DNA from: Cerioporus squamosus
Taxonomy: Eukaryota; Basidiomycota; Agaricomycetes; Polyporales; Polyporaceae
Direction of reading: 5' to 3'
Length of the DNA: 64,000 nt
Assembly (NCBI GenBank): GCA_022592435.1
Contig: JABYQS010000138.1
Coordinates: 1 to 64,000 of the forward strand
The position numbers were made by a program, and so were the translations under genes. Shown one piece after another: positions 57,771 through 64,000 of the stretch. Each line of letters begins with the position of its first letter. Within the stretch, counting starts at the first letter, position 1. Under the pieces are notes generated by a model that searched no databases, was not told where the DNA came from, and saw only the letters and a list, made by a program, of their open reading frames with translations.

Positions 57771-58029
57771 GCCGGTCTACAAAATACGCATTACGGAGAG
57801 GTGATTCATCAACACAAGAACATCAAGAGCATTACATCATGAGCAAGACAACAGGAGCTACTTACTACACACACTTTCTATCGTGACGTGACACGTCCCC
57901 AATCTCCAAGCAGTATGTCCGCACAAAGTACAGAGCATATATGCAAGTACCAGTCAATTCTTACCTCGAAAAGCACCGTGCTCATGGCGCCATGGCGGCC
58001 AGAGACTCGCGCGTACGCCGACTCTCCTC

Positions 58030-60774
58030 TCAGATCGACGCCTTCCCGCGCGGCTCGTACGGGAGCAGCAGCGCAAGCGCGCCGCTCCCGATGATGAGCG
58101 CGCCCGAGACGTACACCGGGACGGCGGTCTCGAGGTTTGCGTACAGCGCGATGACCGGGGCCTGCCAGCAAGTACGTGCGCGTGAGCCGACACAGGTCAC
58201 AGGTGGTCGAGGAACAACGCGAGCGGGAATGACGCACCATGATGCCAAAGACGCGCGTTGCAGTCGCGGTGAGGCCGTTGCCCGTCCCGCGGTCCTTCGC
58301 GGGGAAGAGCTCGGGCGAGATCGCGTAGAGCACCCCGTACATGATCTATCAGCCCCGTCAGCACTTGCGCGTCAAGGGGAGAGCGAGGCGTATAGAAGGG
58401 GAGCACTCACGTTACTGTGGAAGACATACCCGCAGTTCCACCCGAGGAGCGCGTTCGAGCTCCTGGCGGTGGTCGACGCGAAGAGAAAGACACCCGTGAG
58501 CCCTATCTTCCGCGGGGGGTCGTTGAATAATGAGCGCGCATGCAGAGAACGGAATACTCGCCCGCCGAGAGCGCCAGCGTGCCCTTGCGCCCGATGTACG
58601 GTTGCTCCACTGCCCAGCCTGCGAGGAAAGCGCCGGGGACGCCGATCACCCCAAGGATGACTTGCTGTCGACGCACGGAAGGCGTCAGTGTGCTACGAGA
58701 TGAGAGGTGGAGAGGGATGGGAGGCGGAGACGTACGTTGCGGTAGGTCGTGTAGTACGAGCTATCTCCGAAGTGCGCGCCGCGGTGGGAAAGTCTAAGAT
58801 CTATGTCAGAGGGTGCGTCTCTGCTACACGCATGCTACTAGGGCACTCACAGGTACGGCAAGAAGCTGTTGTACAGAGTCGACCCCAGACCGATGATGCC
58901 TGCGAGACGCATGATCAGACGTGGCATGCAACGAAGCAGCTAGCGCACATACCCCAGAGCGCGATGAGCAGACTGGTCGACCACGCGAGCTTCGGCGTCG
59001 CAAAGAGAGCCCTTACGTGCTTGACCGTGAACTCCGAGCTCTCGCTCAAGATCCTGTGCTTCCGCTCGCCCGCTTTGGCGCTCGCGGCCTCTCCGGCAGC
59101 CAGCAGCTGGTCGACCGTCAGACGGCACTCGGTTCCGTTGAACTTGGCGATCCGCTGGATGACCGCGATGGCGTCTTCATCACGCCCACGGCCGACGAGG
59201 AAGCGCGGGCTTTCCTCGAGCGGGAAGACGAAGAAGCGGATGGCCCACAGGAAGAGCGTCATGCCCCCGAGGGCGAAGAGGAGGTACCGCCAGCCCATGT
59301 TATCCGCGCGCGAACAAGTGGTCGCCCCTTGAGGGCAAGAGAAGTTCGCTATCAGGGGCCAAGCGAACTGCATTGCGCGCATACAGTCAACTCACGCACG
59401 GCAAGACGCAGGAAGGAGTACGCACGAGATCAGCGACGAGCTGGCCGATGGACCACCAGATGGAGAGGACAGTGAGGAGATACTGGTGCGTGCCGGGGAC
59501 AAAGTCGAGGAAGACGGCCGAATCGACGGGGAGGTTTCCGCCTACGCCCAGTCCGAGGACGGCGAGGAGCGACGCGAGCGTGATGAAGTTGGGAGCGCCT
59601 CCTGCCGCAAGCCCGAATACACCCGCGAGGAACAGGGTGATGTTGAAGGACCATCTGGGCGATTGTAGATGGTCAGTATATGCGCTCGATCTGGAACGAA
59701 CAGAGAGGAAGATCGCCATACCTTCGGCCCCAGATATCGCACCCGAATCCCCAAAAGACGGCGCCGACCAGGAGGCCGACGTTCTGGGCCAGCGAGAGGA
59801 ACGGGCCATTGAAGTGCAGCTCTTGTACCGCCGGGCTCAGGATGAGGCCCCCAAGTAGCTGTTTCGTCCTCTTGTTAGTAATGAAGTCCCACAGTGTAAA
59901 ATGCATCAGCGCAGGAGAAAAATTCCGAATGGTTGGTGGGTTACGGGGAACACTGGGATGTATGCTGGCTATATGCGCCCCAAGAGCCTTGCGCGGGGGG
60001 AAGCAGCGTCCCACAAGATGCGACAAGAGCCGCCAGGTAGTCCTCGACCGCTGTCGCCTCTCCCGGTAGACCTGCGTGCATTCTCGATCGCCGCTTTTCG
60101 TGCTATGTTCAATCCCAGGAAGGTTACGTGTAGCGAACTTCTCCCTCGTCCGGGGTCAGGATAGGGGAAGCCTCGCCTGTGTCATGCACTCCAATACCCC
60201 ACCAGACACGTCTCATAAAGAGGGTCGGGATCCAACAGTGGGGACATACACTGTGAAGGACAGACAAGGCTCGTGGATGTATGCAGGCTAAGTATATGCG
60301 CCCCGCAGAGTCTCAGGAGGGGCGATCTTCTGTGTCCATAGGGCTGAAGACCCCGAGTGTGGGGCGCATGGGTATCAAGAGAAGAAGATGTAGTACTCAC
60401 CGGCCATACGCTGTCACTGTTGTATGCAAGCACATATCGCGAGTCAACAACTTGCAACATCAAGAGACGGGGAAAAGAGACGTACGCAAACCATCCGAAG
60501 CCTGCCACAGCAAACAGCCACCACTAGACCCAAGCACCTAGGTTGGGGAGATCGTCCTCGGCGATCGAGCAGATGTACGCACCTGGTACTTCCCCATACC
60601 CATCTCTTGCAGCGCCGAGTTTATCAGCCGCGCCTTGGCCTGGTATACGGGATCTACGGAGCCATCTTCGAAGAGGTCTACGGTCGAGGGCATGGGGGTA
60701 TCGCCGGGGCTGTATATCTCGCCCTTCTTCTCGAGATCGGAGGAAGACTTTTGGTGCATGTCGGCAGAAGACAT
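58030..60774 (-). CDS. MFS transporter, sugar/organic-acid porter-like (522 aa, 12 exons)
   Basis: Exons are 60774-60583, 60523-60486, 60416-60401, 59858-59722, 59654-59426, 59367-58953, 58899-58851, 58793-58736, 58664-58562, 58502-58411, 58345-58238 and 58161-58030, all in frame. Exon 3 has only 16 nt, intron 3 is 542 bp, and the intron after exon 9 needs a GC donor (GG|GCGAGT). Twelve helices are expected in the plasma membrane. Family marks are GCDIWGRR after helix 2 (the RxGRR-type loop), GVGGNLPVDSAVFLDFVP, PLEESPRFLVGRGRDEDA in the large cytosolic loop (PESPR motif), then SPELFPAKDRGTGNGL. The eukaryotic SVOP/Shs1 type and the fungal carboxylate porter type share this pattern; substrate unknown. 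A pair of short direct repeats lies inside intron 3. Confidence 0.87.
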
Positions 60775-62198
60775 CTAGCACGAGGAACGCAGGCTGAATC
60801 TAGTCCAGGAGTTATCTGAGAGCACGATGCTGGCTTATATACACCGTCCTGTGATCCGATGATGAAGGAGGCGGAGGTAGTACGGACACGGAGAAGAAGG
60901 TCGCCGACGACGTTCAGAACGCGGAGCAAGGAGCGCGGACGGAGTCGGGAGTAGAGTCGACTGGAGTCACTCCATTCTTCGTCGCGCACGGCGACTCTTG
61001 TACCGCGCTCGCTGCGACATGATTGGTCACGTCCCCATGCGGGTGCACGATAGCCTGGGATCCCCCGTGATATTCTGGGACATTCATCATGCCGACGGGA
61101 GGTGTAAGCCCTGACGAAGTCGGGTCATTGCTCTGACATCTGTGCCTTCTCACCCCGACTCCAGGCTGAGAATCGACTCTCGTTGTGTGAGGCGTAGATT
61201 CGCTATATTGCATGATGGAGAGAAGGAGAGATGTCGGAGGCGGCGAAGTGTGGCCACATGCTTACTTACTCGCGCTGTCGGAGCGGCACGCAAAGAGAAC
61301 CCTAACCTACTGCACTCGGGCGGGGCCATTTGGGTGGCTAAAGTCCGGCCAATCAGCGGCCCCGTACTCACGTTCCTTCTTTCCGACTGCCAGCTCATCC
61401 AGTACTTGAGCCCCGATGAACTCTATACGAGACCAGGTACTAGGAGAGATCAGGGGCCAGCTCAAGTTCTCACCAGGTGCTCTTCCACGTAGTAGCTCAG
61501 CCTGACGTTGCAGCAATTCGGACAAGATGAAGTGCCAGCTCGAACCGACCAAAGCTGGCCCGAATATCGCTTCTGTAAGAACCTTGTTGCGCACAATGCA
61601 TGGACCCCCTATGCTGCTTACATTCTCTCAGATATATGTGTGACACTCACACCTCCCGGCGACTGCTGTGAAGCATACACGCTGTCGAGAAATCATGCCT
61701 AAGCCGTTGGCCAGTTTTTTTTTCCCTAGTATCTGTCGACTCGGAGAGGACGCGCCCGATAGGCTACCATCCTGGCACATCTCCCGCGGATTCGGCCTCG
61801 GCTTAGACCTGCATTTACCACCATGGCATGCTTATGCAGGTAATTTTGTTTTGCTTCGGTGCGTATACCCCGCGAGTATGTTGCGAGCATGGTCGCACAG
61901 GAAGGCTTGAGCGTCGCTAGCGCTGGTGAAGAGGCCTTCGGGCCGGTCTCCCGTTTTGATGGATTTTCCGGATAAGGCAAGTTTCTGACCAAACCAGACC
62001 ATACAACGCGCTCGCGTGCCCTGTGGCAGAGCCATCCCCAACTCCAACTGCACCTCGTCCTCGTCCTCTCCCTCTCCCTACACACTATCATTCTTACAAA
62101 CATGGCACAGGTATGATAGACAGGCTTCTGCACCCCGATCATTTCTTGACCATAAGCCGCAGCCCACGTCTTCCAGCCTCACGTCCTCCGTCTCCGCC
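60775..62198. other. Spacer between divergent transporter and F-box-like gene
   Basis: About 1.4 kb, with promoters for both genes. Frames are short and overlapping. A CT-rich tract at about 62045-62085 lies just before the F-box-like gene and could be its 5' UTR. Confidence 0.45.
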
Positions 62199-63733
62199 AT
62201 GGGGACTATTCAAGTTCGCCGTGTTCATGGGGTGGGCGGATTGAACCATGATGTATGGAAGCTGGTCTTGGAAGACCTGAGCGCGATATGCGAGAAGACA
62301 AACCACCTACTGCAAGTCATGCGCGTATGTCGCGCATTCTACCAGCTCGGGTTGAAGGCGTTGCTGGATCGGGGTGTCGCACTCGACAGTGAAGACACAG
62401 TGGAGTCCTTCTGTCACTTCATCACCGGACGCAACAGCTACTGCGCCCCCCTCCTGAAGAGCCTCGTGCTCGAACTACCCCACATATCCGAAACCACTGC
62501 GCGAGCCTTGTGCTCGGTCGTGCGACGTACCACACGTTTGCGACAACTCTCAATATCCCACTTCGAGGCCCTCCTCCTCTCCGCTCCGGATGCAGTCGAC
62601 ATCTTCGCCGATATGGAGTCTATACGACTACTCACCGTGGCCGCGAAAGAACCGGGAGCTGTCGTCCCATTCCTCACCTACCTCCGATCTCCCTTGACCT
62701 CGGTCAGTCTCATTTTCGATCCCATCGACCGAGAGCCAGGCCATCACGAAGTTCTATGGGACTTCAACCCCCTCGCTCTTCTGGAGCTCTCACAATCGAC
62801 CCTTCGTTCCGCGCACGTAGACCATGTCGCCATGTCCGGGTGGGCCGACACCTCCTTCCCCAACCTCGAGGCGCTCGAGGTGACAGCGGTCAGGTTGCCG
62901 TCGACCGACGTCCTCGCGCGCATCTTCCCCAAGTTATCCACATTCCACATGCACCACGTCTTTTGGGCCGACGGCTCCAACGACATGGACACCGCCATCG
63001 CGCGCCGCAACACAAACATCCTCGCACAGGAACGCAGCGGGAGCTGGTCGCAGCTCGCGTCTGTTACGGGCTCGGACGTCGACATATTCTCCTTGGGCCT
63101 GGTCCAGTCTCCGGTGTCGAAGATGGTCGTCTATGCTGACCCCCTGTCAGGCGCGGACCCGGAGCGGGTGATACTCCAGTCGCTGCTGGAGTTCACTCCG
63201 AAGCTCACCACTTTCGAGCTCATTACCTCGGAGGACCTCTCCGGGCTTGGTTGGCCGCTCGACCGGAGCAGGATGTACGAGCTCGCACGGATGGAGAAGA
63301 TGCCCGCCGAACGGAAGAGCCTCATCAGCACCACGGTGCAGCGGTTCCGAGATGTCTTCGTGAGTACCACTTCCTCGTCCTTGCACCCTCCTTCATGACG
63401 CTGACCGAAGCCACATGTGCATGGCAACTTCGACAGGACGAACACCGCTTCGTGATCAAAGAGTCAGCGTGCAAGCTCACGGAGCTCACCATGACCGTTC
63501 GCGTCCCCTGCCCGGTCCGCGACTGCTGGTTCCCCGACGCAGCCGACTCCGACGCCCTCCAGCAACCTCAAGAGTGCCCAGTCTGGGAGGCGCTCCGCAA
63601 GTACAATCTGACCGCCGAGGCTGGGTTGACCTGCGATGCCGCTGCGACGTTGCAGGAGGTCCATTTGCGCGTGCGGCACAACCACGAAGAAGTGCAGCGT
63701 CGCACACGAGGGTTTGCGCCTCTGCGCGGGTAG
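62199..63733 (+). CDS. F-box-like / LRR-type protein (485 aa)
   Basis: Two exons, 62199-63359 and 63437-63733, with a 77-bp phase-0 intron (TTC|GTGAGT to CGACAG). After MGTIQVRR the residues LNHDVWKLVLEDLSAICEKTNHLLQVMRVCRAFYQLGLKALLDR (about 15-58) have the F-box pattern (L-x-x-D-V…C-R-x-F/L). F-box proteins bind Skp1 and recruit targets to SCF ubiquitin ligases. LRR-like strands follow (LLKSLVLELPHI, LRQLSISHFEALLL, LSTFHMHHVFWADG). This class is hugely expanded in Agaricomycetes; targets are unknown. I start at 62199, not the upstream in-frame ATG at 62016, because the region between looks like a Ser-rich UTR. Confidence 0.8.
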
Positions 63734-64000
63734 GATGTGGGCCAGCTAGCTGTGCGTCACCGAGGTTCGCAGCTCCGGATGCCAGATGGTTACAGGCCGG
63801 GGTATCCTCAGTTGTTGCCTCTGCTTTATGCCGGGAGGATTCGGTGGTTGCGGCCGGTGGCAGCAGTTTATGCGTGTGTCGTGCTGTGTCGTGCTTTCTT
63901 ACTTCATTCTCCTCCGTTTTATGGGACATTGTTCTGGATGCTATCGACGTTGTTCCGGATTTCGTACTTGTTTGATTATCTCTCTCCATCTATCCCTGCT

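Noticed and set aside
1..64000. CRISPR arrays, bacterial ribosome binding sites, Rho-independent terminators
   Set aside because: The window is eukaryotic nuclear DNA with spliced genes; no such structures were seen.
1..64000. tRNA and rRNA genes
   Set aside because: No stretch with a convincing cloverleaf or rRNA motif was recognised by eye; a tRNAscan-type search would settle it.

Overview
The window is fungal nuclear DNA from a basidiomycete. Most genes carry several 50-70 bp GT-AG introns, and base composition is GC-rich in coding DNA. Three STE3-type pheromone receptors and four short CaaX-ended pheromone precursors mark it as a B-type (pheromone/receptor) mating locus and its flank. 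Family content (STE3 expansion, MYND-finger paralogues, F-box-like proteins, an uncharacterised multi-TM family) fits Agaricomycetes, probably a polypore-like wood decayer. The species is not identifiable from sequence alone.

Layout. 0.4-14.5 kb is the mating core: pheromone precursors at 427-609 (+), 8640-8843 (-), 10158-10295 (-) and 14284-14496 (+) surround receptor 1 (10986-12647, +). This stretch is loaded with transposons: a 3.9 kb TA-flanked Tc1/mariner-like element (1045-4938) carrying a DD34E transposase plus a second, unrelated 589-aa gene, and a three-level nest of short inverted-repeat elements (6871-7986). 17-24 kb is a decay zone: a broken MYND-finger gene, short inverted-repeat elements, a CCCGAAAA repeat field, a frameshifted secreted-protein gene and a degenerate LRR/F-box-like gene. 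25-39.4 kb has receptor 2 (25109-26969, +), a coiled-coil membrane protein, an intact small secreted protein and its relic, an SDR oxidoreductase, a stop-interrupted multi-TM gene and receptor 3 (39407-37834, -).

41.7-63.7 kb is more ordinary: a MYND-finger protein, a monocarboxylate-type MFS transporter, proteasome subunit Rpn9, a double-Myb telobox-type DNA-binding protein, the second multi-TM copy, a 12-exon MFS transporter and an F-box-like protein. Two blocks, about 33.75-37.13 kb and 54.25-57.77 kb, are inverted copies of one segment (F-box relic, promoter, multi-TM gene, 3' end of the SDR gene).

How it works together. The precursors would be farnesylated and processed to secreted peptides recognised by STE3 receptors on compatible cells. 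Receptor 1, which sits among the pheromones, is the best candidate for the mating-specific receptor; receptors 2 and 3 have no precursor nearby that I could find and may be receptor-like paralogues. The density of nested transposons and dead gene copies is what a recombination-suppressed mating region usually accumulates. Exon boundaries were placed by hand from splice motifs and reading-frame continuity; no search or alignment was run.
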